NCBI RefSeq assembly: GCF_023515955.1 | Contig: NZ_CP097322.1 | Span: 4,264,501-4,328,500, forward strand | Length of the DNA stretch: 64,000 nucleotides | Direction: 5' to 3' | From: Streptomyces sp. RerS4 | GTDB lineage: Bacteria; Actinomycetota; Actinomycetes; Streptomycetales; Streptomycetaceae | The notes under the pieces: generated by a model | What the model was told of the DNA's origin: nothing | The model's database searches: none | Seen by the model: only the letters and a program-made list of their open reading frames with translations | In this document: positions 27,401 through 39,391 of the stretch, piece after piece | Position numbering within the stretch: the first letter of the stretch is position 1 | Layout: each line of letters opens with the position of its first letter | Made by a program: the position numbers and the translations under genes

Positions 27401-28438
27401 ATGTCGAAAGAGGGGGGCGGCGCCGCCATGTGGGTGGTGGGCGCCGGAGTCGCGGCCGTCATGATGCCGTTCGTGCTGTTCGTGGGCGTCAGCGGTGGTG
27501 GCGCGGCGGACGGGGGGCTCGCCGGAGCGGGCGGTGCGCTCAATCCGAAGCACGTGCCCAAGGAGTACCTTCCGTGGGTCCTGAAGGCCGGCTCGATGTG
27601 TCCGCAGATCACCCCGCCGGTCATCGCCGCGCAGATCGAGGCCGAGTCCGGCTGGATCAACGGGCGTACGTCGCCCGTGGGCGCGCAGGGTCTGTCCCAG
27701 TTCATGCCCGGGACCTGGGCCGGTTGGGGCCGTGACGACGACGGGAACGGGCGAATAGACCCCTTCGACCCGGGCGATGCCATCATGGCCCAGGGCCGCT
27801 ACGACTGCGCCCTCGCCCGGGACGTCGAGCGCTACAAGGCCCGCGGCATAGCCAGCGGCCCGACCCTCGACCTGACGTTGGCCGCATACAACGCGGGACC
27901 GGGCGCCGTGGAGAAGTACGGCGGCATACCCCCGTACCGCGAGACCCAGGGCTACGTCGTCGCCATCAAGAACGCCATGGCCAAGTACACCGCGATCGCC
28001 TCCGACCCCGGCGGCGGCACCATCCCCGCCGGGCAGCAGATGGCCTTCCCGCTGCGCGGGAACTTCCCGGTGACCTCGCCGTACGGCATGCGCGTGCACC
28101 CCGTGACGGGCGTCCACAAGCTGCACACCGGCATGGACTTCGGCGTCCCCGCCGGCAATCCGGTCCTCGCGGCCAAGGAGGGCACCGTCACCTTCGCGGG
28201 ATGGAACGCCGCCTACGGAAACCGCGTCATCATCTCGCACGGCTCCATCGGCGGCTCGCAGATCTCGACCACCTACAACCACATGTCGGCCCTGAACGTG
28301 GGCGTCGGACAGCAGGTCGGCGTGGGAACCGTGGTCGGAAGTGTCGGCTCGACGGGCTATTCCACCGGCGCCCACCTCCACTTCGAGGTCCAAAAGGACG
28401 GCAGTTACGTGAACCCCGCCCCCTGGATAGGCAAGTGA
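27401..28438 (+). CDS. lytic transglycosylase / M23 endopeptidase fusion
   Basis: A 345-residue cell-wall hydrolase with one N-terminal membrane anchor (about 10-30). An SLT domain follows, with the catalytic Glu in QIEAESGW (E82), VGAQGLSQFMPGTW and AAYNAGPGAVEKYGG. The C-terminal M23 domain has the zinc ligands H242 and D246 (LHTGMDFG) and HLH (325-327). It would cut both glycan strands and peptide cross-links, which is the VirB1-type job of opening peptidoglycan for a secretion channel. ATG at 27401 follows GGGGGAG. It diverges from the P-loop gene across a 173-base gap. Confidence 0.92.
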   Translation: MSKEGGGAAMWVVGAGVAAVMMPFVLFVGVSGGGAADGGLAGAGGALNPKHVPKEYLPWVLKAGSMCPQITPPVIAAQIEAESGWINGRTSPVGAQGLSQFMPGTWAGWGRDDDGNGRIDPFDPGDAIMAQGRYDCALARDVERYKARGIASGPTLDLTLAAYNAGPGAVEKYGGIPPYRETQGYVVAIKNAMAKYTAIASDPGGGTIPAGQQMAFPLRGNFPVTSPYGMRVHPVTGVHKLHTGMDFGVPAGNPVLAAKEGTVTFAGWNAAYGNRVIISHGSIGGSQISTTYNHMSALNVGVGQQVGVGTVVGSVGSTGYSTGAHLHFEVQKDGSYVNPAPWIGK

Positions 28439-29142
28439 TGGCCGCCGTACGCAAGGCCCTCGGCGCGGCGCTGACGACGGCCGTCTGCGTCGTGCTCCTG
28501 ACGGGGTGCGGGTTGAAGGACCTGAGGGACGACAAGGGCGCCGGGCCGGCGCCGGTGCCGTCCGTGTCCGAGACGTTCCCGATCAAGGCCCCGCTGCCGG
28601 CCGGCAAGCCGCTCGACGGGCAGGCGAAGGTGAAGCCCGTGCCCTCGCCGGATCCCGCCGACCCGAGCGCCGTCGCCCGCGCCTGGCTGATGACGGCCTA
28701 CAGCTACGACACGGCGTACGACACCGGTCCGCAGGACGCCAACCTGCGCGCCCTCGGCTACCTCACGGACAAGCAGGCGGAAGTCGAACGCTCCTACCGG
28801 CCGGGCGCCGGCAGCGGCGCCGCGTGGGCGACCTGGGCGGAGCACAAGGCGTGGACCACGGTGGAGATCACCGCGGACGAGGACGACCAGGGGCCGGGCG
28901 ACACGCCGACCTCCTCCTTCCGCACCTTCCTCGTCGACGGCAAGGCCCACGGCCGCGACGGCTGGACGGGCACCGGGCCGCAGTTGACCGCCTTCGTGGA
29001 GCTGACCATGACCGGTCCGGGAACGTGGAAGGTCGCGGGAGTCATGGTCACCCCGGCCGCGATCCCGCCGAGCGCCGCACCGTCCGCGTCCGCGTCCGCG
29101 TCCGCGTCCTCTTCCCCGTCCCCTTCCACCACCGCACGCTGA
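28438..29142 (+). CDS. lipoprotein of the secretion locus
   Basis: A 234-residue lipoprotein. Signal peptide MAAVRKALGAALTTAVCVVL ends in the lipobox LTGC with Cys24. The mature part has a Pro-rich linker, then a domain with AWLMTAYSYDTAYDT and a C-terminal TAFVELTMTGPGTWKVAGVMVT that resembles NTF2-like/VirB8-type folds (inference). The end is a Ser/Ala-rich tail. It overlaps the hydrolase stop (TGATG), so the two are made together and probably work at the same cell-envelope site. Confidence 0.8.
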   Translation: MAAVRKALGAALTTAVCVVLLTGCGLKDLRDDKGAGPAPVPSVSETFPIKAPLPAGKPLDGQAKVKPVPSPDPADPSAVARAWLMTAYSYDTAYDTGPQDANLRALGYLTDKQAEVERSYRPGAGSGAAWATWAEHKAWTTVEITADEDDQGPGDTPTSSFRTFLVDGKAHGRDGWTGTGPQLTAFVELTMTGPGTWKVAGVMVTPAAIPPSAAPSASASASASSSPSPSTTAR

Positions 29143-29159
29143 GCAGAGCCGAGGAACGC

Positions 29160-30695
29160 ATGTCCCTTTTCAGTCGACGAGGCCGGAAGCCGGAGCCGGC
29201 GCCGGCGCCGCAGCCCGGACCGGTCGAGCCGGTCCACGTGGAGGTACGGGTCACCGCCGACGGCTACGCCGAAGTGGCCGGCCGGCCGGTCGTCGCGGGC
29301 GTGGGGGAACCGGTGCAGGACGCGGTGCTCGACTACCTCCACCGCCAGGTGCTGTCCACTGGAGCGCCGGTCCACGCGACCGTGCGGGACGAGCGCATCG
29401 CCTCCGTCGTGCCGATCCAGGTACTGGCGGACGGCTCCAGCCGGTTCACGGCCGCGCCGATGCCCTTGCCGGGCGTTTCGTCGGTACCGGTGGCACCCGC
29501 GGTGCCGGCGGCACCGGTTGCGCCCACCGCGCCCGTGGCACCCACCGCGCCTGTGGCATCGGTTGTGCCCGCCGCGCCCATGGCGCCTGTGATGCCCGAA
29601 GCACCGGTTGTGCCCGCCGCACCCGTGGCGCCTGTGGTGCCGGCGGCATCGGTTGTGCCCGCTGTGCCTGTGGCACCCGTCGTGCCGGCGGCACCTGTTG
29701 CGCCCGCCGCGCCGGCGGTGCCCGAGGCGTCCGTCGTGGCCGAGACGCCCGAGGCGCCTGAGCCGCCCGTGGTGCCCGTGGCGGAGGAGCCGCCCGCAGC
29801 CCCCGCCCCTCAGCCCGCCTCGGAGCCCGTTCCGGAGCGCGGGCCGGAGCCGGAATCCGAGCCCGAGCCCGCGCCGGCGCCCGTGGCGACTCCCGCGCCC
29901 GTGCCCGTACCGACTCCCGCGCCGGTGCCCGTACCGACTCCCGCGCCGGCGCCGGTGGCGAACCCCGGGCCGGTGCCCGTACCGACTCCCGCACCGGTGC
30001 CCGTACCGACTCCCGCACCGGCGCCGGTGGTGAACCCCGGGCCGGGGCCCGTGGCGACTCCCGCACCCGTGCCGGTGGTGAACCCCGGGCCGGGGCCCGT
30101 GGCGACTCCCGCGCCCGTGCCGGTGGCGACTCCCGGGCCGGGGTCCGTGCCGCCCCTGCCCGCGCCCGCCCCGGTTCCGCCGCTGCCGACCGCGCCGGCC
30201 CCCGGACCCGTGCCCGGACCCGTGCTCGCGCCGTCGGTGCCGCCGCAGGCGGCCCCCGGGCCCGATCTCGTCGAAGGGCCCATCGCCCGCATCAACGACG
30301 CCATCCGGCGTGGGTGGATCGAGTGGGCCGCCGGGCATGCCCGGGAGAGTGAGGCCGCCGCCGCCGAGAGCCTCGGCTGGGAGGACCCGGGCGTGCTGCG
30401 GCTGCGCGAGCTCAACGCATACGTCGCCTTCGTCGCCGGCGACGCCCGCCGCTCCTTCCACAACTCCCTGGAGATCGCCCGCATCCGCTCCGGCCGGCAG
30501 GACCCACTGGCCCTGCAGAGCGTCCACAACGCGGCCGCCGCCTGGGCGAAGGTGACCGACCCCGCCGAGGCCATCGCCATGGGCCGCGACCTCGTCGCGC
30601 TCTGGGTGCTCGCCGCGCCCAGCGGGGCCGACACCTCGCACCTCGACGCCGCCCGCGCCCGCATCGCCCGGCTGGAGGAGCGGGCCGCCCGCTGA
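29160..30695 (+). CDS. Pro/Ala/Val-repeat protein with a helical C-terminal domain
   Basis: A 511-residue protein not recognised by family. It has a basic N-terminus (MSLFSRRGRKPEPAPAP), then a folded region of about 80 residues (VHVEVRVTADGYAEVAGRPV .. SRFTAAPMPLP). Next are about 260 residues of low-complexity repeats, first PVAP/APVAPVVPA units and then PTPAPVPV units. The C-terminal domain of about 140 residues is rich in helices (SLEIARIRSGRQDPLALQSV) and looks TPR-like. The repeat may form an extended rod across the wall, as with TonB- or VirB10-type Pro-rich linkers, though no membrane helix is visible. The start follows AGGAA. Confidence 0.7.
   Translation: MSLFSRRGRKPEPAPAPQPGPVEPVHVEVRVTADGYAEVAGRPVVAGVGEPVQDAVLDYLHRQVLSTGAPVHATVRDERIASVVPIQVLADGSSRFTAAPMPLPGVSSVPVAPAVPAAPVAPTAPVAPTAPVASVVPAAPMAPVMPEAPVVPAAPVAPVVPAASVVPAVPVAPVVPAAPVAPAAPAVPEASVVAETPEAPEPPVVPVAEEPPAAPAPQPASEPVPERGPEPESEPEPAPAPVATPAPVPVPTPAPVPVPTPAPAPVANPGPVPVPTPAPVPVPTPAPAPVVNPGPGPVATPAPVPVVNPGPGPVATPAPVPVATPGPGSVPPLPAPAPVPPLPTAPAPGPVPGPVLAPSVPPQAAPGPDLVEGPIARINDAIRRGWIEWAAGHARESEAAAAESLGWEDPGVLRLRELNAYVAFVAGDARRSFHNSLEIARIRSGRQDPLALQSVHNAAAAWAKVTDPAEAIAMGRDLVALWVLAAPSGADTSHLDAARARIARLEERAAR
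29460..30230 (+). repeat. coding tandem repeats (Pro/Ala/Val)
   Basis: DNA-level repeats inside the 511-residue gene. Units such as GTGCCCGTACCGACTCCCGC recur around 29900-30020, and a GTGGTGAACCCCGGGCCGGG-type unit occurs twice around 30029-30100. Copy number could change by slippage or recombination. Confidence 0.8.
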
Positions 30696-30721
30696 ACCAG
30701 GCCGCTGAACGGGCCCGCGGA

Positions 30722-33199
30722 TCAGGAGCGTCGCCGCCGGCGAACCACCACCGGCACCGCCACCAGTGCCAGCAGCGCCAGGCCCGCCGCCCCGAGCCCC
30801 GGGGCGAGGCCCTTCGGGGTGAACGAGCACGAGACCCGGTCGGTGCCCGCCGCCACCTCGACGGCGACCAGCCCGTGGAACGGCTTCAGCGGAGCCGAGC
30901 ACCGCCACCCCTCGACCGCCGTCATCGCGAAGACGGCGGTCCCCGTGGTGCCCTTCGGCAGCGTGGCTTCGATGGTGTGCCCGCCCGCCTCGACGGAGGT
31001 GGCGCCGGACGAGGTCAGCGCCCGCACCCGCGCGTCGAGCGCCGCCCGGTCCAGGCAGCCGATCGGGTGCGCCCCCGCCGTGGCCCCCTCGGTCCGGGTG
31101 TCGACGGTGACCTCGACGAGGCCCGACGCCGCAACCGGGCCCAGCGGGAGTACGCCGCTCATCCGGTCCTCCAGCGCCCGCCGCGCGGAGCCGGAGCGCA
31201 GGGTCCCGTACAGCTCGGGGGAGTACCAGAAGGCCTCGGAGCCCGGCGTGCACCGGGCGGCGTACGTCTGCGCGCCCGGCGTGCCGCCGGCGGTGACGGC
31301 CGGGACCTCGTAGACCTTCGCCCCCAGCACGTTCTCCTGCCGGGCGTAGACGCTGTCCGCCGGGTTCGGGGAGGAGAACGCGGCCCCCGACCGGACGGTG
31401 ACCAGCGGCGGAGCCGCGAACTTCGCACCCGTCCAGGTGTTCGGCTCCGCCCCCGGGCGGACCCGCGCGCCGATCGAGAAGATCGCGTCGAGCACCGGGT
31501 TGTCGGCCCCGAAGAAGGTCCGACCGTCGTTCTTGTAGCCGTAGCCCAGCGGCTCCAGCGCCCGGTACGTGACCTCCGGCAGGTAGCTGCTGTAGTACTG
31601 CGGCCCCTCCGCCCGCAGGGCGAGGGCGTCGTTGTACGAGGTCTGCGGCGCGCCCGAGTCCGTCCGGTACGCGGGCCAGCCGTCCACCTCCCGGACCGCC
31701 TCGAAGTGGCGGGTGATCGACTGGTTGGACGTGGCCGTCGGCTTCGCCCAGCGCTCGCGCGCCCGCCGGGCGTCCGCGTTGGCCGCGGCGACGGTCGACT
31801 CCGCGAACACCACGCCCACCATCAGCACGGCCGCCACGGGAATCAACGCGCGCCGCTTCTCGCCCAGCGCGAGCAGCACCAGCGCGGCCAGCGACACGGC
31901 GCCCCCGCCCAGCACGGCTGGCCAGGTCCAGCCGCCGAAGTCGTCGGTGTGCCGGAGTACGAAGGTGGCCACCACCAGCAGCGCGGCCGACAGCGCCAGG
32001 TGGAGCGGGCGCGGCCGGTGGGCCAGCGCCAGCCAGGCCACGATGACGACCAGGCCGCTGAAGACGAAGGCCTCGCGGTACGGATTTCCGTTCGGCACCG
32101 CCAGCCCGTGCCACACGTACTGCGTCGGCGGGAACTGGAACGACCCCGCCACCAACAGCACCGCCGCCGCCCACACCAGCCGGGTCCGGCGCGCGACGGC
32201 CGTGTTGAAGAGGAAGCAGCCGGCCAGGATCAGGCCGAGCGAGGCGACGTACAGGCGCGGCCGGCCGCCCCACAGGTGCGTCGCCGGGAGCATCCCCGAC
32301 AGGAAGACCTCGATCCGGACCGGGTCGAAGGCCCCGGCCTTGGTGGGCTGCGCGGCCCCGCTGGACAGGAACGACGGCAGCAGCAGCGGCAGCGTGAGCA
32401 GGATGCCGACGGCAGCGGCGGAGGCGGCCCGCCACAGCGCCCGCAGCCGCTGCGGGCCGGTCAGGTCGAGGGTGATCAGCCGGATGCCGAGGAGCACGCA
32501 GGCGGCCATCGTGGCCATCATCGCGGTGTAGAAGTTCCCGAACCAGGCGAGCGCCACGAACAGCGCGACCCCCGGCCACCGCCGTTCCTCAAGGCACCAC
32601 TCGACGGCGATGCCCAGCAGCGGCAGCGCCACCAGCCCCCACAGCCACATCGGGATGTACGAGGCGTCGCTCAGCGCCCACCCGCACAGCCCGTACGTCG
32701 CCCCGAGCACCCCCCGCTGCCACCACGGTCCCGGCTTCAGCTTGCCCAGGTACACGGCCATCAGCGCGGCGGCCGTGCCCATGGTGATCGGGGTGATCGC
32801 GAAGACGGCCAGGTCCACGTGCGCCCGCGGCACCAGCACCGCGAGCCACGAGAACGGGTTGCCGAGGTAGGTGTGGTAGTCGGACAGGAACTGCTGGCCG
32901 AAGCCGCCCCGCCAGCTGAACAGCAGGTCACCGGCGGCCTGGCCGTGCACCAGGTCCCACAGGGCGCGGTGGAAGGGCACGTATTGATTGGCCTGGTCGT
33001 TGATGGCCCGGCCGGTGTTCCCGAACGGGAAACTGCCGCGCGCCACCCAGGCCGCGCAGAAGGCGCCCGAGGTGACGAGGAAGGCCAGCAGGGGCCCGTA
33101 GAGGCGGACGAGTCCCGCGCGGCCGCGCGCCGAGGGGGCCCGGCCGCCGTCGGGAGGCGAGATGTCCGCCGTCTTCGGCTCCGAGGTGACCGTCCCCAA
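30722..33199 (-). CDS. YfhO family integral membrane protein
   Basis: An 825-residue polytopic protein of the YfhO family (GT-C-like membrane proteins; some members act in glycosylation of cell-wall polymers). At least ten hydrophobic segments are visible in the first 480 residues. The N-terminal loop GQQFLSDYHTYLGNPFSWLA and the GNPYREAFVF region are typical. A long extracytoplasmic domain (about 490-795) is followed by a last helix and RRRRRS. The start is a TTG at 33199 with CAGGAG 8 bases upstream. It converges on the repeat-protein gene and is divergent from the str operon. The glycosyl substrate cannot be told. Confidence 0.85.
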   Translation of the reverse strand: MGTVTSEPKTADISPPDGGRAPSARGRAGLVRLYGPLLAFLVTSGAFCAAWVARGSFPFGNTGRAINDQANQYVPFHRALWDLVHGQAAGDLLFSWRGGFGQQFLSDYHTYLGNPFSWLAVLVPRAHVDLAVFAITPITMGTAAALMAVYLGKLKPGPWWQRGVLGATYGLCGWALSDASYIPMWLWGLVALPLLGIAVEWCLEERRWPGVALFVALAWFGNFYTAMMATMAACVLLGIRLITLDLTGPQRLRALWRAASAAAVGILLTLPLLLPSFLSSGAAQPTKAGAFDPVRIEVFLSGMLPATHLWGGRPRLYVASLGLILAGCFLFNTAVARRTRLVWAAAVLLVAGSFQFPPTQYVWHGLAVPNGNPYREAFVFSGLVVIVAWLALAHRPRPLHLALSAALLVVATFVLRHTDDFGGWTWPAVLGGGAVSLAALVLLALGEKRRALIPVAAVLMVGVVFAESTVAAANADARRARERWAKPTATSNQSITRHFEAVREVDGWPAYRTDSGAPQTSYNDALALRAEGPQYYSSYLPEVTYRALEPLGYGYKNDGRTFFGADNPVLDAIFSIGARVRPGAEPNTWTGAKFAAPPLVTVRSGAAFSSPNPADSVYARQENVLGAKVYEVPAVTAGGTPGAQTYAARCTPGSEAFWYSPELYGTLRSGSARRALEDRMSGVLPLGPVAASGLVEVTVDTRTEGATAGAHPIGCLDRAALDARVRALTSSGATSVEAGGHTIEATLPKGTTGTAVFAMTAVEGWRCSAPLKPFHGLVAVEVAAGTDRVSCSFTPKGLAPGLGAAGLALLALVAVPVVVRRRRRS

Positions 33200-33405
33200 T
33201 GTCCCGCTCCTGGCACTCGTACGTGTTTGGACTGACCCGCTGCGATTCGCTGGCAGTGTAGGCGGTGGGGGCCGGCGCGAGCCGGGGCCGTCCGCTCTAC
33301 CACGCCCGGGTGACGATCGCGCGGCCGGCCCGGCATGCGGCCGTCTCGCCCATGTGGCGCCTGAGCTGTGGTGCCGTGGCGAGGGGCGCCGTGCCGCTTA
33401 TGTTT

Positions 33406-33434
33406 TGACCGCAGTGGATGCGATGGGTACGCTC
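33406..33434 (+). promoter_or_regulatory. str operon promoter (rpsL)
   Basis: TTGACC (33406-33411), 17-base spacer, TACGCT (33429-33434): a strong housekeeping-type promoter giving a leader of about 185 bases before rpsL. The remaining gene-free DNA at 33200-33405 shows nothing else I can name. Confidence 0.75.
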
Positions 33435-33551
33435 AGACCTTGTGCCTGGGGTGTGCCTGGGCTCCCGTGCGTGTCCATCAACCGCACGCGAGTCGTATCG
33501 GCCACCGCGATCCACGCGTTCTTCCGCGCTTGCGGGGAGGGTCGCCGGATC

Positions 33552-33576
33552 CGACACACCCGACCGCGTGGGTCGG
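33552..33576 (+). promoter_or_regulatory. conserved leader hairpin, str operon copy
   Basis: CCGACC/GGTCGG arms within CCCGACCGCGTGGGTCGG (33559-33576), preceded by CGACACA. The same 18 bases plus the CGACAC prefix occur in the rpsJ leader at 39689-39713. Location in two ribosomal-protein leaders argues for an RNA regulatory element. Confidence 0.6.
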
Positions 33577-33626
33577 CAAAGTTCCAGGTTAGCTTCACTA
33601 CACGGCACACAGAAACCGGAGAAGTA

Positions 33627-33998
33627 GTGCCTACGATCCAGCAGCTGGTCCGTAAGGGCCGGCAGGACAAGGTCGAGAAGACAAAGACCCCCGCGCTTGA
33701 GGCTTCGCCCCAGCGTCGTGGTGTCTGCACGCGTGTGTTCACGACCACCCCGAAGAAGCCGAACTCGGCGCTCCGTAAGGTCGCGCGTGTGCGTCTGACC
33801 TCCGGCATCGAGGTCACCGCTTACATTCCGGGTGAGGGACACAACCTGCAGGAGCACTCGATCGTGCTCGTGCGTGGTGGCCGTGTGAAGGACCTGCCGG
33901 GTGTTCGTTACAAGATCATCCGCGGTGCGCTTGACACCCAGGCTGTCAAGAACCGCAAGCAGGCCCGCAGCCGCTACGGCGCCAAGAAGGAGAAGTAA
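33627..33998 (+). CDS. rpsL: 30S ribosomal protein S12
   Basis: A 123-residue S12, the decoding-centre protein of the small subunit and first gene of the str operon. TTPKKPNSALRKVARVRL and GGRVKDLPGVRYKI are present; Lys43, Lys88 and Pro91, the usual streptomycin-resistance positions, are all wild type. The GTG at 33627 follows GGAGAA. Two bases separate its stop from rpsG. Confidence 0.99.
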   Translation: MPTIQQLVRKGRQDKVEKTKTPALEASPQRRGVCTRVFTTTPKKPNSALRKVARVRLTSGIEVTAYIPGEGHNLQEHSIVLVRGGRVKDLPGVRYKIIRGALDTQAVKNRKQARSRYGAKKEK

Positions 33999-34000
33999 GA

Positions 34001-34471
34001 ATGCCTCGTAAGGGCCCCGCCCCGAAGCGCCCGGTCATCATCGACCCGGTCTACGCATCTCCTCTGGTGACCTCGCTCATCAACAAGATCCTCCTGAACG
34101 GCAAGCGCTCCACCGCCGAGCGCATCGTCTACGGCGCCATGGAAGGCCTCCGCGAGAAGACCGGCAACGACCCGGTCATCACGCTGAAGCGCGCGCTGGA
34201 GAACGTCAAGCCGTCGCTCGAGGTCAAGTCCCGCCGTGTCGGTGGCGCGACCTACCAGGTTCCCGTCGAGGTCAAGCCGGGTCGCCAGTCGACCCTGGCG
34301 CTCCGCTGGCTCGTGGGTTACTCCCGCGCCCGTCGTGAGAAGACCATGACCGAGCGCCTCATGAACGAGCTGCTCGACGCCTCCAACGGTCTTGGCGCTG
34401 CTGTCAAGAAGCGTGAGGACACGCACAAGATGGCCGAGTCCAACAAGGCCTTCGCGCACTACCGCTGGTAG
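34001..34471 (+). CDS. rpsG: 30S ribosomal protein S7
   Basis: A 156-residue S7, the primary assembly protein of the 30S head and the usual feedback repressor of the str operon in other bacteria. Conserved segments are MPRKGPAPKR, PLVTSLINKILLNGKRSTAE and ALRWLVGYSRARREKTMTER. It starts 2 bases after rpsL and ends 39 bases before fusA. No S7-specific operator structure was identified by eye. Confidence 0.99.
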   Translation: MPRKGPAPKRPVIIDPVYASPLVTSLINKILLNGKRSTAERIVYGAMEGLREKTGNDPVITLKRALENVKPSLEVKSRRVGGATYQVPVEVKPGRQSTLALRWLVGYSRARREKTMTERLMNELLDASNGLGAAVKKREDTHKMAESNKAFAHYRW

Positions 34472-34510
34472 TCCCAACCCACATCGAGACCGAGAGAAGA
34501 CTGAGCCGAT

Positions 34511-36643
<2,133 letters not shown>

Positions 36644-36684
36644 CTCTTTCGAGTACACGCTTTAGGCTTGTCACCGGAGCCTCT

Positions 36685-36716
36685 GGGGCACCAGGAGCAA
36701 CCCTCCTGTTTGCCCC
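36685..36716 (+). promoter_or_regulatory. hairpin in the fusA-tuf gap
   Basis: GGGGC and GCCCC (36685-36689, 36712-36716) enclose CAGGAG/CTCCTG (36692-36697, 36703-36708). The gap of 150 bases is long for genes of one operon, and a separate tuf promoter is known from other Streptomyces. A TAGGCT at 36663-36668 could be a -10 but has no clear -35. Confidence 0.45.
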
Positions 36717-36793
36717 GGGGAACCGGCTTTCCAGCAAAGATCACCTGGCGCCGATCTGTAAGGCGTACAGAACCACTCTCCAGGAGGACCCCC

Positions 36794-37987
<1,194 letters not shown>

Positions 37988-38036
37988 TTCGTGTTCTGAC
38001 CCGGTAGCTCGCGCGAGCGGGCACCACGTTTGACCG

Positions 38037-38079
38037 AGGGGCCCCTCCCCACCGCTTCGGCGGCGGGGAGGGGCCCTTT
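38037..38079 (+). terminator. terminator of the str operon
   Basis: AGGG-CCCCTCCCC-CCG pairs with CGG-GGGGAGGGG-CCCT around a CTTCGG tetraloop-like loop, and TTTG follows. One of the most stable hairpins in the window. Confidence 0.85.
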
Positions 38080-38139
38080 GTCGTTCCGCTGTGAGAAGCT
38101 GCCGGAAGATCACGCAAGCGAACGTTCAGGGTGGGAAGC

Positions 38140-39336
38140 ATGGGCCGGCAGGGCGACGACGGTAGACCGGAGATATCCGACGAGGAATGGGCCCGCTTCG
38201 GCGAGCAGGTCGCGCGGGAGAGCGCCGAGGCGCCGAGGGAGCCGTCGGCGCGGGCGCGGATGGTCACCGAGCGACTGCGGCGCGAGGAGGAGGAACGGGC
38301 CCGCTCGGGCCGGCGGGGGCTCTTCGGGCGCCGCGGCCGGCCCGCGCCGAGCGACCCGCCCGGGTGGCGTACGGGGCCGGCCTGGCAGGAGATGGAGGGG
38401 CGCGGCCGGGGCCGACGGCGTCTGAAGGCCGCCGCCGCGATCGTGGCCATCGCGGCCCTGGCGCTGATCGTCGTACGGCCCGAGCTGGTCATCGACAAGG
38501 TGACGGGCAAGGCGCAGACCCGTGAGGACGCCAGGAACGCCCCACCGCTGCCCGCGGAGTCCGCACGCCCGACCGCGCCCCCGGCGCCGGTGGACCCGGA
38601 CCGGCCGACCCTGAAGGAGCCCTTCCGCGGCTCCCCGGCCCTCCAGTGGGCCGACGGCGCCGCCGGCATCGAAGTGCCCGCCGCCGAGGCCGTGGGCGGG
38701 GTGCCCCGGGAGAAGGTCGCTGAAGGACTGGCGATGGCGAAGCAGTTCCTGGTCTCGGCCAACCTGGACCCGGCCGTGCGGCGGGGCGAGCGGCCGACGG
38801 CGGCGATACAGCTGCTGGACCCGAAGAGCACCGAGACGCACCAGGAGATCACGCAGTCCCTGGAGCGGCCGAGTCGCGAGCACGACCCGCTGCGGCTGTT
38901 CAGCCGTTACGACCCGGCCGAACTGAAGCCGGTGGGCGACGTGGTCAAGGTCCGGGGCCGGATGTGGGTGGAGCCGGGGGAGCAGTCGGGGCAGGCCGCC
39001 ATCAAGGTGGACTACTCCTTCGTCTACCCCTTCGTGAAGGTCAACGGGAATCCCGAGGACGTCGCGCGGACCATCGTCCGGCGCGAGGCGACGTTCCACG
39101 TGGCCCACGGGCGCGGATGGCAGGTGACCGCCGGCAGGCTGTGGCCGTTCGCGTACTCCGAGGACATCGCCAACAGCTCCTGTGACCGGTTCGACGGCTA
39201 CCTGCACCCGTCGTTCTTCTCGGACCCCGTCGACAGCGGACCGACGCCCTCCGGCACCCCCGTGGACCCGTACGACCGCTCGAAGAGCATCGAATCGCGG
39301 GAACAGGAGGGTTGCGGGACGGTATCCCGCACCTGA
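38140..39336 (+). CDS. uncharacterised membrane-anchored protein
   Basis: A 398-residue protein not matched to a named family. It has a charged cytoplasmic N-terminus (EEWARFGEQVARESAEAPRE, then Arg/Glu-rich), one membrane helix at about 96-115 (AAAAIVAIAALALIVVRPEL), a Pro-rich linker and a large outer domain (PREKVAEGLAMAKQFLVSAN, FRGSPALQWADGAAG). ATG 38140 is preferred over GTG 38131 because GGTGGGA lies before it. It is the only gene between tuf and the S10 operon; in S. coelicolor, as I recall, many genes separate these operons. Confidence 0.8.
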   Translation: MGRQGDDGRPEISDEEWARFGEQVARESAEAPREPSARARMVTERLRREEEERARSGRRGLFGRRGRPAPSDPPGWRTGPAWQEMEGRGRGRRRLKAAAAIVAIAALALIVVRPELVIDKVTGKAQTREDARNAPPLPAESARPTAPPAPVDPDRPTLKEPFRGSPALQWADGAAGIEVPAAEAVGGVPREKVAEGLAMAKQFLVSANLDPAVRRGERPTAAIQLLDPKSTETHQEITQSLERPSREHDPLRLFSRYDPAELKPVGDVVKVRGRMWVEPGEQSGQAAIKVDYSFVYPFVKVNGNPEDVARTIVRREATFHVAHGRGWQVTAGRLWPFAYSEDIANSSCDRFDGYLHPSFFSDPVDSGPTPSGTPVDPYDRSKSIESREQEGCGTVSRT

Positions 39337-39363
39337 CCAGGGATCCCCGTCGCGTGGCGCGGT

Positions 39364-39391
39364 TTGACGTGTCCGCGCGGCGGGGTATTGT
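39364..39391 (+). promoter_or_regulatory. S10 operon promoter
   Basis: TTGACG (39364-39369), 16-base spacer, TATTGT (39386-39391). The leader to rpsJ would be about 395 bases with no gene in it, unusually long and likely regulatory. The region 39337-39793 otherwise holds only the hairpin described next. Confidence 0.7.

Noticed and set aside
29460..30230. CRISPR-like array in the repetitive stretch
   Set aside because: The repeats are in-frame Pro/Ala/Val codons of variable spacing inside one open frame, with no unique spacers.
12997..30695. A complete integrative conjugative element
   Set aside because: No integrase, relaxase, excisionase, replication initiator or direct-repeat attachment sites could be found in the window; tRNA-Trp at 550 is far away and intact.
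28794..32579. A 1261-codon minus-strand frame across the lipoprotein, repeat protein and YfhO genes
   Set aside because: It is a shadow of those genes, with His/Arg/Gly-rich low-complexity sequence and no start signal.
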